Source: CAYUET01 sp964443875 (lineage in GTDB: Bacteria; Auribacterota; JAFGBW01). From it: a stretch of 64,000 nucleotides of DNA. The notes under the pieces are model-generated. The model was not told the origin of the DNA and did no database searches. It saw nothing but the letters and a program-made list of their open reading frames with translations. A program made the translations under genes and the position numbers. The stretch is taken from positions 42,691 to 106,690 of the forward strand of contig CAYUET010000008.1 of NCBI GenBank assembly GCA_964443875.1, given 5' to 3'. This document shows positions 46,526 to 55,313 of this stretch, one piece after another (the stretch's first letter is position 1; every line of letters starts with the position of its first letter).

Positions 46526-47326
46526 TTATTTTTCGATCTTTTGCATGATCCTGCTCGAAGCAAGAGACTGTTGAATCAGGGAAAAATCTTTTTCGGGAAT
46601 GGGTTGTTTTTCCTGTATCCCCAGTGCAGCACAGACATCTTCGCATGGGGGGATTCCTTCATAGCTTTCCTCAAAGGCTTTGAGTGCCACAGCATAATCA
46701 TAATCATCCAGAAAGGAGATTCTCATTTGTCTCAGATTTTTCAGCACAAGATCTGTATTTTTATCGAGATGGCTCCGTTTTTCGCGCAAGTGGTATTTTC
46801 TATAGATATCCCGGTAATACTGGAAATAATCATGCTTTCCTACAATGTAATGAGGAATATGCCGGTATTCCAGCTTGCGAGATTCACAAAAAGCCTTCAC
46901 ATTATCATACTCAGGCCGTAATACATCCCCGCGTCCGCTGGTGTTAAGGAAATTATAAAAGTTCCCCGAATATTTATTGTTATACAAATGAGCCCCTGCT
47001 GTCACCCGGCCCCTAAATTTGTCGTAAACGGAAAAATCTATTCTGAACCAGTCCTTTCCGGCACCGTAATTTTGTGTTTCATAAATCATGTATTCGAGCG
47101 CGTCGGGAAATAGAAGCACATCTGCGTCCATGCCAAGCAAATAACACTTTGTAGAATCCAGGCCAATTTCAAAGGTTTTTTTAACCGCATTGAAAAAGGG
47201 CTTTTCGCATATTGAAACTATCTGATTGTTTTCAATCTGACATGATGAAAGGAAAGAACATAGACCAAATGTTCTTTCCTGATTTCTTCTAATGACAATA
47301 AAAATATTACTATGTTCATTTTTCAT
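46526..47326 (-). CDS. Putative GT-A glycosyltransferase (DxD protein), family not recognised
   Basis: The 266-residue protein begins with a strand (NIFIVIRRNQERTFGLCSFL). The DxD motif in YLLGMDADVLLFPDALEYMI has D67 and D69, as in metal-dependent GT-A enzymes. Later parts (GAGKDWFRIDFSVYDKF, then VGKHDYFQYYRDIYRKYH) are not familiar. The absence of the canonical GT2 start makes the family uncertain; a nucleotide-sugar binding role is inferred from DxD and context. It abuts its neighbours with 1-2 nt gaps. Confidence 0.55.
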   Translation of the reverse strand: MKNEHSNIFIVIRRNQERTFGLCSFLSSCQIENNQIVSICEKPFFNAVKKTFEIGLDSTKCYLLGMDADVLLFPDALEYMIYETQNYGAGKDWFRIDFSVYDKFRGRVTAGAHLYNNKYSGNFYNFLNTSGRGDVLRPEYDNVKAFCESRKLEYRHIPHYIVGKHDYFQYYRDIYRKYHLREKRSHLDKNTDLVLKNLRQMRISFLDDYDYAVALKAFEESYEGIPPCEDVCAALGIQEKQPIPEKDFSLIQQSLASSRIMQKIEK

Positions 47327-47328
47327 AA

Positions 47329-48060
47329 TTATAATTTCTTCTTAACCATTATTAAATTTTCCCTTGAATTTACCCCATAATTTTCTGAATCATACTTTTC
47401 CAACACCTGTGAATGAGAAAATATATGTAACTCGAAACCCTGTTCATTAAGTTCCTCAAAAAATCTCATACCGAAAATTCTCACATGTTTTGCATCTCCA
47501 TAGTATGTTTCTCGTAATTCAGGCGTATTAATAAAAGGATCCTCAAAATGATTATATATTACCGGAGAATAAGGTGTTTGAAGTATGGCAAATCCATCAG
47601 ATTTGAGAACATTGTAAATAGATAGTAAAGCTTTTCTATAATCAATTATATGTTCCAATACATGATTGGCCACCAAAATTTCGATAGAATTATCGGGTAT
47701 ATTCATATTTATTAAATCACAATATATGGTTTCAATATTTAATTTTTGATATCTAGCAGTATCAATATCGCCTATAATTAAATTCTTATTATCAGATATT
47801 TTTTTTATCAGTCTTTTGTCTGGAGCGATATAAAGTACACTCCTTGTTTTTAAAAAATTAAAAATATTTAATTCTGTAAGGTAAAGATATAGATGTCTTT
47901 CCCTGTCATTGCAGTGACATATAGGACACCAATAATTGAGAACATCACTACCTATTCCATAAAAATATTTGACAAATTCATTCGTAAATTTGGCCTCAAA
48001 TGGCAGGAATGCTTCCACTTCTGAATTACATAAACAACAATATTTTTTATGTTTTTGCAT
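47329..48060 (-). CDS. Methyltransferase with N-terminal cysteine-rich zinc-ribbon-like region
   Basis: The 243-residue protein has two cysteine knuckles near the N-terminus (YCCLCNSEV at about 7-15 and WCPICHCNDRERH near 44-56) likely to bind zinc. A class I methyltransferase follows: VLYIAPDKRLIKKI, IEILVANHVLEHIIDYRKAL near 140 and VLKSDGFAILQTPYSP. I start at the ATG at 48060, just before the zinc ribbon. Extending upstream would add a membrane-like segment encoded by sequence overlapping the radical SAM gene. It overlaps that gene by 14 nt. Confidence 0.78.
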   Translation of the reverse strand: MQKHKKYCCLCNSEVEAFLPFEAKFTNEFVKYFYGIGSDVLNYWCPICHCNDRERHLYLYLTELNIFNFLKTRSVLYIAPDKRLIKKISDNKNLIIGDIDTARYQKLNIETIYCDLINMNIPDNSIEILVANHVLEHIIDYRKALLSIYNVLKSDGFAILQTPYSPVIYNHFEDPFINTPELRETYYGDAKHVRIFGMRFFEELNEQGFELHIFSHSQVLEKYDSENYGVNSRENLIMVKKKL

Positions 48061-48985
48061 ACTTTTGAATGATTTCTTTGGGCCAATGTGTTCCAAGCTT
48101 GATCGAAATTGACTCCTTTTTGGAAAGATAAAATATATCCAGATAACTAATATAATCAGAATTAATCTTTCCATTAAGATTAATATCAATGTCTATAATT
48201 AATTTTTTTATCTTCGATTCCATACAACACATTATAAGATTGTTAACTTCAAATAGATTATCATTTTGAAGAACTATTTTTATAAATATTTGTCCATTAG
48301 TTTGCTCCGCATAACTTCTAATATTCCCCCAAACCGTTTTAAAAAAATTCCTACCCTTGATTTTTTTGTAACTTGATTCTTGCGCTGCATCTGGATCAAT
48401 TGTTAATCTCAATTTTCCCTGATTGACTCCTGTTATATAAACGTCATTTAAAACCGTGCCATTGGTTTTAACACTTATCAGGTAATTTTTTTTCAATAAA
48501 TAGCGTACAATCTCATCAATTTTTTTATTAAAAGACGGTTCGCCTCCACCGATGCCAAACACAGTTTCTTTGCTAATAAATCCTTTCTCTTCAAGATTTC
48601 TTATGGTTTTCATAACTAAATCTGAATCCGTATCTTTGGTCAAATGCCTGATTTTTACATAACCGCAATATGAACATTTCAAATTACACATCATAAAATG
48701 GTTTAGTGTGACATTTTTTATCTTAATAACATCATCACTTCTCCATATTTTCTTATGAAGCTTTGGGCATTTTGAACAGCCACCCAAATCTCCTGCAATT
48801 TTTTTCATAATCAATTTTTTCTTATTTGCTATCAATTTTTCGACTTCCAAGTTTCCATTTTCAAAAGAACCAAGCAAACCTTCTTTAGGTATGTATGACA
48901 TATAACAACAAGTATGTATAAGATCGTCATAATAAAAAACGATTGATTCTTCCAAATAACTACAACTATAGTATTCTCCAATCAT
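48047..48985 (-). CDS. Radical SAM protein with extra N-terminal cysteines
   Basis: The 312-residue protein has the radical SAM cluster motif at C100, C104 and C107 (HFMMCNLKCSYCGY), a GGGEP-like SAM-binding segment (GIGGGEPSFNK near 147) and a barrel-like continuation. Upstream, C70 and C73 (GGCSKCPK) and C26-C27 may ligate an auxiliary cluster. It would generate a 5'-deoxyadenosyl radical on an unknown substrate. It overlaps by 4 nt a second radical SAM gene, suggesting they act on one pathway. No peptide precursor is visible in the short gaps around it. Confidence 0.8.
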   Translation of the reverse strand: MIGEYYSCSYLEESIVFYYDDLIHTCCYMSYIPKEGLLGSFENGNLEVEKLIANKKKLIMKKIAGDLGGCSKCPKLHKKIWRSDDVIKIKNVTLNHFMMCNLKCSYCGYVKIRHLTKDTDSDLVMKTIRNLEEKGFISKETVFGIGGGEPSFNKKIDEIVRYLLKKNYLISVKTNGTVLNDVYITGVNQGKLRLTIDPDAAQESSYKKIKGRNFFKTVWGNIRSYAEQTNGQIFIKIVLQNDNLFEVNNLIMCCMESKIKKLIIDIDINLNGKINSDYISYLDIFYLSKKESISIKLGTHWPKEIIQKYAKT

Positions 48986-50004
48986 TGGGCTTTTCCCGAT
49001 TTTTTTTCTCTATTAAATTTTATCACTTCGGAACGACTGTTGGTAATATTGCATCTTTGACATAACTCAAATTTTTTGAATTTTATTTTCTTCTGTATTT
49101 CAGCCCACTCTTTTGATTTGTATATTTTCGAAAATCCCCCATCTCTAAAAACATTTTTTGTTGCACATAATCCATTAAAATCATAACAGCAGATTCCCAA
49201 GTCTCCATTCCAGAGGATTACAACGGTTTCGTATTGTCCACATTTTTCAACGGAATGTTTTAGGGATACATTACCTGGGGATATTTCATATCTGTTATAC
49301 TTTTCATTTTCAGGCAGCCATTTTTTGGCCAATTCAATTTTTTCATCCTTTGTTTTCCTTGAACTTCCAATGGACATTGTTTTCAATGTAAGAGTATCTA
49401 CTCCCAGTTTAGTTGCGAGATTTTTAATTTCCTCTATCTGATGTTCATTTTGTGACATGACTATAAACTGAAGATCAATTTTCATTTTATTTAAATTTTT
49501 TACATTTTTCCCATCCACAAGATTTCTTATGCTTTCACATATTTGTTCAAAATTACTTCCCCGACGGTATGCTTCATGAATTTCTTTCGTTGCACCATCA
49601 AGACAAACAGTAATTTTATTCGGTTGGGCTTCAAATATTTTTTCAGATTGTTCACGCAAAATTGTTGAATTAGTGCTGACGAAGGTTTTAAAACCGTGTT
49701 GACCAGCATACTTTACCATGTCCCATAATTCTTTATTCAATGTCGGTTCACCGGCAAAATTAAAATAAAGCCATTCAACTTTTCCCTTCATATCGTCAGC
49801 TATCATTTTAAACTGATCAAAACTCATAAAACCTCTTTTACGCTGCATGTCCATGAATGTTGGGCAGACAGGACAGGAGAGGTTACAAAAATTAGTCGCC
49901 TCTATAATTGCATACCTTGGCCATTGTCTATTGAGGTCTGATTGTTTCCTGGATAACAATATCGATAACTTTTCTTTTATATGCTTTACTATTGTATTTT
50001 TCAT
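48982..50004 (-). CDS. Radical SAM/SPASM protein
   Basis: The 340-residue protein has the radical SAM motif at C40, C44 and C47 (EATNFCNLSCPVCPTF), the SAM-binding glycine/asparagine region FNFAGEPTLNKEL near 85, and TVCLDGATKEIHEAYR. The C-terminal SPASM region (about 255-330) has CGQYETVVILWNGDLGICCY and ELCQRCNI, consistent with auxiliary 4Fe-4S ligands. SPASM proteins modify peptides or, in several loci, sugars. It overlaps the upstream methyltransferase by 4 nt (ATGA) and the second radical SAM gene by 4 nt. Confidence 0.86.
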   Translation of the reverse strand: MKNTIVKHIKEKLSILLSRKQSDLNRQWPRYAIIEATNFCNLSCPVCPTFMDMQRKRGFMSFDQFKMIADDMKGKVEWLYFNFAGEPTLNKELWDMVKYAGQHGFKTFVSTNSTILREQSEKIFEAQPNKITVCLDGATKEIHEAYRRGSNFEQICESIRNLVDGKNVKNLNKMKIDLQFIVMSQNEHQIEEIKNLATKLGVDTLTLKTMSIGSSRKTKDEKIELAKKWLPENEKYNRYEISPGNVSLKHSVEKCGQYETVVILWNGDLGICCYDFNGLCATKNVFRDGGFSKIYKSKEWAEIQKKIKFKKFELCQRCNITNSRSEVIKFNREKKSGKAQ

Positions 50005-50933
50005 TTTTTTGCCTCAAGCCCTTTTTTAGCACATATTCCGAAAGAACCGCTAGTTTTCAGCCTGTGCTCATCATCAGCCGACTTTCCGTAAAGAAATCGA
50101 ATAATCCAATCGAAAATGTTTTGAATTTTATATGTTATGAATTTTATTTTCCCCAAACCCAATGCATGAGAGCAAATACTGGGTATAAAGCCCCATCCAG
50201 ACCATAAGTCTATTAATTCAAAACCAGCTGTCTGACACAACACATAAAAACCATTTGGTGTAAAATGAAAACATGAATTTCCATGCCAGCTTTCCCAAAA
50301 GCTTCCGCTCGCTATAAGTACGCCATCTTTTTTTAAAACCCTGTTCATCTCCGCAAAAGCAATAAAAGGATTATAAAAATGCTCAATAGTCGAAGTTGTA
50401 AGTATCAAATCAAATGATTCATCACTAAAAGGAAGCCTGTGAACATCAACAAGATATTCTGCCCCAGGAGCGTCATAATCCACTGATAAGACATTATCAA
50501 CCCCAATTGATTTTAGATATCTTTTGTTCCCACCTGATCCGCAACCAAGATCAAGAACGGACAAGTTTTTTCCCTTCTCACCCCTGTACTTATCGAGATA
50601 ATAGAGAATTTCTTTCTGTAACTTAGTGCCATATGTTTTTCTTATTTTTTCTCTGGAAATACAATTGAAATGAATTTTTGTTGCATAACCAAATGATTCG
50701 ATTTTGTCCTTTCCCAAAACCATATGCGGTATTTCAAAAGACAAAGAAACAGTCTTTCTTATTCCAAGACATCTAAAATCCGGCACCTTATTACCACTTG
50801 AAAGTTTTTTAAATGGGAAAACATTATCACAAATAGAACATTTATAGTTTTCTCCACTTTTTGTGATATTTCCCATATCATAAGGGCATTTTAGTATCAT
50901 TGAAATTGGTTCGTTCGTATTTTTAATAACCAC
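50001..50933 (-). CDS. SAM-dependent methyltransferase with N-terminal zinc ribbon
   Basis: The 310-residue protein begins with a short Trm112-like ribbon (KCPYDMG, then YKCSICDNVFPFKK). A class I methyltransferase follows: LSVLDLGCGSGGNKRYLKS near 122, VLSVDYD, FDLILTTSTIEHFYNPFIAF near 177 and VLKKDGVLIASGSF. The chosen GTG start has a GGAA element upstream and begins just after the previous stop; an ATG eleven codons later is a fair alternative. It is likely to methylate a sugar or carrier intermediate. The C-terminal tail is basic. Confidence 0.82.
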   Translation of the reverse strand: MVIKNTNEPISMILKCPYDMGNITKSGENYKCSICDNVFPFKKLSSGNKVPDFRCLGIRKTVSLSFEIPHMVLGKDKIESFGYATKIHFNCISREKIRKTYGTKLQKEILYYLDKYRGEKGKNLSVLDLGCGSGGNKRYLKSIGVDNVLSVDYDAPGAEYLVDVHRLPFSDESFDLILTTSTIEHFYNPFIAFAEMNRVLKKDGVLIASGSFWESWHGNSCFHFTPNGFYVLCQTAGFELIDLWSGWGFIPSICSHALGLGKIKFITYKIQNIFDWIIRFLYGKSADDEHRLKTSGSFGICAKKGLEAKK

Positions 50934-50936
50934 CTT

Positions 50937-52301
50937 TCATTCCAATGTAAAAGGAAGAATATTTTCGTTATTAAAATATTTTTTCATAGTCGCTAAGATC
51001 ATCATGGGCTTATTTTTTATTAAAAATGACCCAACTTGTCTTGCCAACCACAGGGTATTCAAAAAATCCGATTCTTCATTGAATATATCCGATTTTAAAT
51101 TTGTTATTTTGAAATATGCTTGGAAGATGTTTTTTCTGTCTGCTTCATTATAATTGTAAACAAGATTTAAAATATCTATTCTATGATAACGGGTTTTACA
51201 TAATAATTCATTATCTATTATTTTAAACCCGGTTTTAGTTTTTATAATATTTGATGGTTGTAAATCTGGATGTGATATTTTTTGTTCATATCTTAAAGCT
51301 TCGGTCTTTAATTTTGAAACAATCTTATCACAAATATCAATTCCAACCAGTGGATGCGCCAAATAAAATCTTGGAATAATAAGATCTTCAACGTAATCAA
51401 AGGATGATTCATCTGCACACTTTAGGCTATAAATTTTATTGAGCAGTTCCAAAGAAACGGTCCAGTCGTTCAATCCTAATACACTGCCATCAACCCAATC
51501 GGCTTCTACAAATTCACGGGTTTTCGCTTTTGTGTGCGGAAAGATATCACTGAACAGGGAAGATATTTTCTCAATGAAGCGGGCGTGGTTATCATTATGG
51601 GCCTGATAAATTTTTACTTTCATTGTACCAGAATTTAGACCCGTTTGAAAAATAGCTCTGTTATTTTTGTTAACCCTGCTGCTTATGACATTATCATGTC
51701 TTTTACAAAGAAAAATCGTGTATGTACCGGTTCTGTGATCTTTAAAGGTGAATTTCTTTACAATTTTAAAATCACTTTTTACAATTAGCGAATGAATATC
51801 TTCGTTTCTGTGAAGATATATCTTGTTTTCGATAAACATTTCTTCCTGATAATCATTTTCTACAAGTCTGATTGTGAATAAAATATATTTTTTTGAAGCG
51901 GAAAACAAATTTTCAAGCGCTTTTGAGGACTCATTCCATGAAAACAAATTTAAAAAACGATAGCAGACGGTAAGATCAGATAATACATCAAGTTTTTTAT
52001 TGATTATATCATGTTTGATGACTTCAGTCTGCTCAGCATCACATTTCTCCTGCACTATTTTCAGCATATCGGATGAATAATCAATCGCGTAAAGATATAT
52101 TCCATCCTTGTATTTTTTATAATGTTCCAGAAACCTTCCGGTGCCAACAGGAGCATCAATAATAGATTTTATTTCATCATGGAGTTCATCAAGGATGTTG
52201 ACAAATGTCTCCTCCTCAAAACGCCACTTGGGTCTGAAATTTCTGATACTTTCGTAATTTTCGGCATTATTGCCGGTATAATATTGATTTATTAAATTCA
52301 T
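50937..52301 (-). CDS. Methyltransferase-kinase (APH-like) fusion protein
   Basis: The 454-residue protein combines a methyltransferase-like N-terminal half (SIIDAPVGTGRFLEHYKKY near 47, AIDYSSDMLKIVQEKCD, then a YRFLNLFSW segment) with a phosphotransferase-like C-terminal half. In the latter, ISHPDLQPSNIIKTKTG near 344 holds the catalytic Asp and Asn, and FKIIDNELLCKTRYHRIDIL gives the metal region. The arrangement parallels the plus-strand gene at 25832. It might methylate and phosphorylate glycan components. The DFG-like aspartate is present in IDNE rather than the usual D-x-D. AT-rich like its neighbours. Confidence 0.7.
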   Translation of the reverse strand: MNLINQYYTGNNAENYESIRNFRPKWRFEEETFVNILDELHDEIKSIIDAPVGTGRFLEHYKKYKDGIYLYAIDYSSDMLKIVQEKCDAEQTEVIKHDIINKKLDVLSDLTVCYRFLNLFSWNESSKALENLFSASKKYILFTIRLVENDYQEEMFIENKIYLHRNEDIHSLIVKSDFKIVKKFTFKDHRTGTYTIFLCKRHDNVISSRVNKNNRAIFQTGLNSGTMKVKIYQAHNDNHARFIEKISSLFSDIFPHTKAKTREFVEADWVDGSVLGLNDWTVSLELLNKIYSLKCADESSFDYVEDLIIPRFYLAHPLVGIDICDKIVSKLKTEALRYEQKISHPDLQPSNIIKTKTGFKIIDNELLCKTRYHRIDILNLVYNYNEADRKNIFQAYFKITNLKSDIFNEESDFLNTLWLARQVGSFLIKNKPMMILATMKKYFNNENILPFTLE

Positions 52302-52336
52302 ATTATAACATTAATTGGTTAACTGTTTATAACTGC

Positions 52337-53209
52337 TTATTTAACGTGTAACGTCTTGTAGAGCCCATCAATTGATTTTGAACTATTATTTGAATTCACC
52401 ATTTTTTGCACGCATGGATAAATTTCATTGAAAAGGAAATAATCTGAATATTGTCTCATTTTGATTCTTTCATAATATTGATATAAGGCAATCCTGGTAG
52501 ATAAATACTTTCTGTGTCGTTGATTTAAATCCTGTTCCCCGGAATTTATTCCACCTGAATGAATTCTGAAAGCGCTGTTTTTAATATCGGCAAAATATTT
52601 TCCCTTTCCATAGTGCCCTAATAGTGAAGTTAAAAATTTATCTCCTCCAAAACCTCGATGGTATTCATCAGGAATTTCCTTTAGAACATTACGAAAACAC
52701 ATTGTTTGAGGCTGGATTTTAAAAGCCTTTATTAATTCGTCCTGAGAAAAATCCCGTTTATTACCATCCGGCAGCCTTGAAGTATTGATAATATTATTAT
52801 TCTCATCAACTACCATTGAATCGTGATAACCTATAACATAATCCGGATTCACCTCTAAAAAATCCACCTGCTTTTGCAGTTTCATCGGATCCGTCCAGTA
52901 ATCATCCCCCTCGCAAAGGGCTATATATTTTCCACAAGCCATAGGTAAAAGGATTTTGATTAAAGGATTCAGTTTTGCGTGCTGATTCACAGTTTGATAA
53001 ACACAACGGAATAAATGGGGATATCTGTTTTCGAATTCTTTGACGATGATTGCCGTGTTATCGGTAGAAGCATCCTCATGCACCAGTATTTCAAAAGGAA
53101 ATGAGGTCTTCTGCATGACAAACCCATCCAGACACTGCCGGATATATTTCTCATGATTATAGGTTACACAGCAAATACTGACCATAGGACTGATTTCAGG
53201 CGTGTTCAT
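52337..53209 (-). CDS. GT2 glycosyltransferase
   Basis: The 290-residue GT-A enzyme has MVSICCVTYNHEKYIRQCLD, ILVHEDASTDNTAIIVKEF, the DxD-type site YIALCEGDDYWTDPMKLQKQ near residue 100 and a GGDKFLTSLLGHYG segment. This pattern is common among GT2 enzymes that initiate or extend O-antigen-like glycans. It has no TPR tail, unlike the group at 29-37 kb. Gaps of about 35-40 nt separate it from both neighbours. Confidence 0.88.
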   Translation of the reverse strand: MNTPEISPMVSICCVTYNHEKYIRQCLDGFVMQKTSFPFEILVHEDASTDNTAIIVKEFENRYPHLFRCVYQTVNQHAKLNPLIKILLPMACGKYIALCEGDDYWTDPMKLQKQVDFLEVNPDYVIGYHDSMVVDENNNIINTSRLPDGNKRDFSQDELIKAFKIQPQTMCFRNVLKEIPDEYHRGFGGDKFLTSLLGHYGKGKYFADIKNSAFRIHSGGINSGEQDLNQRHRKYLSTRIALYQYYERIKMRQYSDYFLFNEIYPCVQKMVNSNNSSKSIDGLYKTLHVK

Positions 53210-53249
53210 AAAATCTCACTTGGTATTATCCTGTCTGGAATTCAATTTG

Positions 53250-54182
53250 TTATTCCCACACGGCACAGCAAAAACCACCTGATCCAAAACCATTCCCATT
53301 ATAAAAAAGATATCTTTTTCCATCAACCTCTATCACTGCAGGGTAAGCCTGCATCTTGTCATCATAGTTGTCCGGTCCGGGGGCGATTCCGGCAAGAGCG
53401 TCTTTTCTTATCCATTCGAAAGGTTTTTCGCTGTTCGCCTCGGCATATCCGATTCTGTAACTGTCAGTTCCATCCCTGAAATCATGACTTCCCCTGTAGC
53501 AGAACCACATTTTTAAAGTATCCGAATCAGCGATCACTGTCGGTCTTGCATTGGCTTCATAAGGTGTCAGCGGGATAATGCACGAAATATTGTCTCTCTG
53601 CCAATCCAGTCCATTTTTTGAATGGGCGTATTTTATATGGTACAGCGATTCCGGTTTGCCATTGATCATTTTCCATTCCGTGGCCGAGGCATACCACATA
53701 TGCCAGTTCTCTCCTGTTTTAATGACCCAGGGGGATATGACAAAATAGGGCTCAGCACGGGATCTGTCAACAATCGGTCCTTCAAACATTCTCTCAAAAC
53801 GAGCGCCGGAATCCTTGCTGATGGCAACACCTATGGCATTTTTATACGGCACTTTAAAGCTTATACTATAGGCGGTATAATACAAAAGAAGCTGCTCCTG
53901 ATTTCTAACCGCGCAGGTTGCCAGTGTGCCGCAGTCATCAAAGGTTCCGATTCCGCCTATATCAAACAGGGGTTTATCATGAACATACAGCACCTTTGAG
54001 GGATCGCTTTTGTCCACATCAACAAAACTGATCCGACTATGATTTGAATTGTCACGGCCGGTAAAAAAAATTCTGATATGCCGGTCTATAAGAAGGGGGG
54101 TGGGAATCATGGCATGGCTTTTGAGCCATTCCAGCTTGTGTTTGGATAAATCGAAAATCAAACCCAATTTCTTCCAAGTCAT
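53250..54182 (-). CDS. Glycosidase-related five-bladed beta-propeller protein
   Basis: The 310-residue protein has blade-like repeats: IRIFFTGRDNSNHSRISFVD, LLLYYTAYS, NWHMWYASATEWK, LKMWFCYRGSHDFRDG and RYLFYNGNGFGSGGF. These W/Y-x-x-Y-(T/S/R)-(A/G) strands and acidic residues resemble GH32/43/130-type propellers. There is no signal peptide, so it stays in the cytoplasm where it might act as a phosphorylase or glycan-binding protein; function is not known. It overlaps the upstream GNAT gene by 4 nt (ATGA). Confidence 0.68.
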   Translation of the reverse strand: MTWKKLGLIFDLSKHKLEWLKSHAMIPTPLLIDRHIRIFFTGRDNSNHSRISFVDVDKSDPSKVLYVHDKPLFDIGGIGTFDDCGTLATCAVRNQEQLLLYYTAYSISFKVPYKNAIGVAISKDSGARFERMFEGPIVDRSRAEPYFVISPWVIKTGENWHMWYASATEWKMINGKPESLYHIKYAHSKNGLDWQRDNISCIIPLTPYEANARPTVIADSDTLKMWFCYRGSHDFRDGTDSYRIGYAEANSEKPFEWIRKDALAGIAPGPDNYDDKMQAYPAVIEVDGKRYLFYNGNGFGSGGFCCAVWE

Positions 54183-54676
54183 TTTCTCCTCCTTTGACTT
54201 TTCTTAATTTGAATTCCCAGAGACCAGAAATCTTTCCCCCACCAGTGGTGGGGATGAAAACCTTCAACCGTCATGCCGCACTTTTCATAAAATGAAATAG
54301 ACTTTTCGTTATTGGTTGTGAGTTTGATTTTATGACACCCCAGCTTTTTGTAAACATCGTATACTTTCCTGAATAATTTCCGGCCAATACCTAAAGACTG
54401 AAAGGGTGAGTCCACGATTAACCAGATGATAGTTCCTACCCCGCCTTCAGGAAAAGTTCCCAAAAGACAGCCGGCCAGTTGATTATTCATGGCTGCTGAA
54501 TATCCGATCAGGGTATTGTGTGCCAGTTTGTGGCAGATAATGTCATTGGAAAATAAATTCCTGAAATACCGGAGCATCGGTGATGAAAAGTGCAGTTCCT
54601 TTCTTGCAATATCTGAAATTAATTTCCAGACATCCTGTTTTGAAGAAATGGGTTGAATAATGATTTTTTTATTCAT
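54179..54676 (-). CDS. GNAT family N-acetyltransferase
   Basis: The 165-residue acyltransferase has a GNAT fold: GVGTIIWLIVDSPFQSLGIG with the acetyl-CoA-binding GIGRKLFRKVYDVY (Q/RxxGxG/A-like), then CHKIKLTTNNEKSISFYEKC with the common SISFYEK motif, and a final GFHPHHWWGKDFW. Acetylation of an amino sugar made by the DegT aminotransferase is a natural role but is inferred. Start 54676 is taken as the family-like one; in-frame ATGs at 54697 and 54712 are possible. It overlaps the preceding methyltransferase by 8 nt. Confidence 0.82.
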   Translation of the reverse strand: MNKKIIIQPISSKQDVWKLISDIARKELHFSSPMLRYFRNLFSNDIICHKLAHNTLIGYSAAMNNQLAGCLLGTFPEGGVGTIIWLIVDSPFQSLGIGRKLFRKVYDVYKKLGCHKIKLTTNNEKSISFYEKCGMTVEGFHPHHWWGKDFWSLGIQIKKSQRRRK

Positions 54677-55304
54677 AGACGGAATTTTTATAAACATAGA
54701 CTGTATATTCATAAAGACCATAATCCATCCGGATTATAATGTGTCTGCTGCATTCCCGGACAAGGAAGGCCACGATCTCATCCAGGCTCCAGTGAAAAAG
54801 ATCCTTCCGTTCCCAGTCAACATGTGTGCTCATGACATTGAAAGCCATTCCTATTTTTACGGATCGGAATACGTTCTTTATTAATTTTTGTGCATAAAGG
54901 ATCATGTCCTTCTTTGAGAGAGAAACTTTTTCTGTGAGAACCCCGTTCATGACGGCATAATCATGGGAATTTTCCGGAAAAGGATCCAATAGTACGTCAC
55001 GCACCTCAAAATCAGAGGACTGGTTGAGTTTTCTGGCGGCATTAATCATGGCTTCCGAAATATCCACGCCAAAATATTTTATTTTGCCGGTCCTGCCGGA
55101 ATTTTTAATATAAGTTTTTAACAATCCTGCACCGCATCCCAGATCTAAAAGCTTGTATTTTTTTTTAGACTCACTTATCACCCCAAGCATGACCTTAAAC
55201 CTTTTAAGGAGATCTTTTTCCACAGGCCAGTCCATTCCTTTGGTTGTCGGGCCGAATTCCTCAAGACACCTTTCGTAATGCTTCACAATTTTATGATATT
55301 TCAT
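54669..55304 (-). CDS. SAM-dependent methyltransferase
   Basis: The 211-residue class I methyltransferase has YKLLDLGCGAGLLKTYIKNS near 51, FGVDISEAMINAARKLN near 78 and YAVMNGVLTEKVSLSKKDMI near 113, where the usual acceptor-proximal motif is replaced by NGVLTEK. This last feature resembles methyltransferases found beside sugar-modification genes. It lies 9 nt after the FemAB-like gene and overlaps the GNAT gene by 8 nt, forming part of a tight N-acylation/methylation group. Confidence 0.84.
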   Translation of the reverse strand: MKYHKIVKHYERCLEEFGPTTKGMDWPVEKDLLKRFKVMLGVISESKKKYKLLDLGCGAGLLKTYIKNSGRTGKIKYFGVDISEAMINAARKLNQSSDFEVRDVLLDPFPENSHDYAVMNGVLTEKVSLSKKDMILYAQKLIKNVFRSVKIGMAFNVMSTHVDWERKDLFHWSLDEIVAFLVRECSRHIIIRMDYGLYEYTVYVYKNSVYE

Positions 55305-55313
55305 GATCAGGGG

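Noticed and set aside
45712..46563. Earlier TTG start for the methyltransferase ending at 45712
   Set aside because: It would overlap the upstream gene by 38 nt and lacks a ribosome site; the ATG at 46524 follows the upstream stop by one base.
48047..50004. Radical SAM/SPASM genes as a RiPP cluster
   Set aside because: Gaps between the genes are zero or overlapping, leaving no room for a precursor peptide, and no peptide transporter or protease is present. A sugar or protein role is at least as likely.
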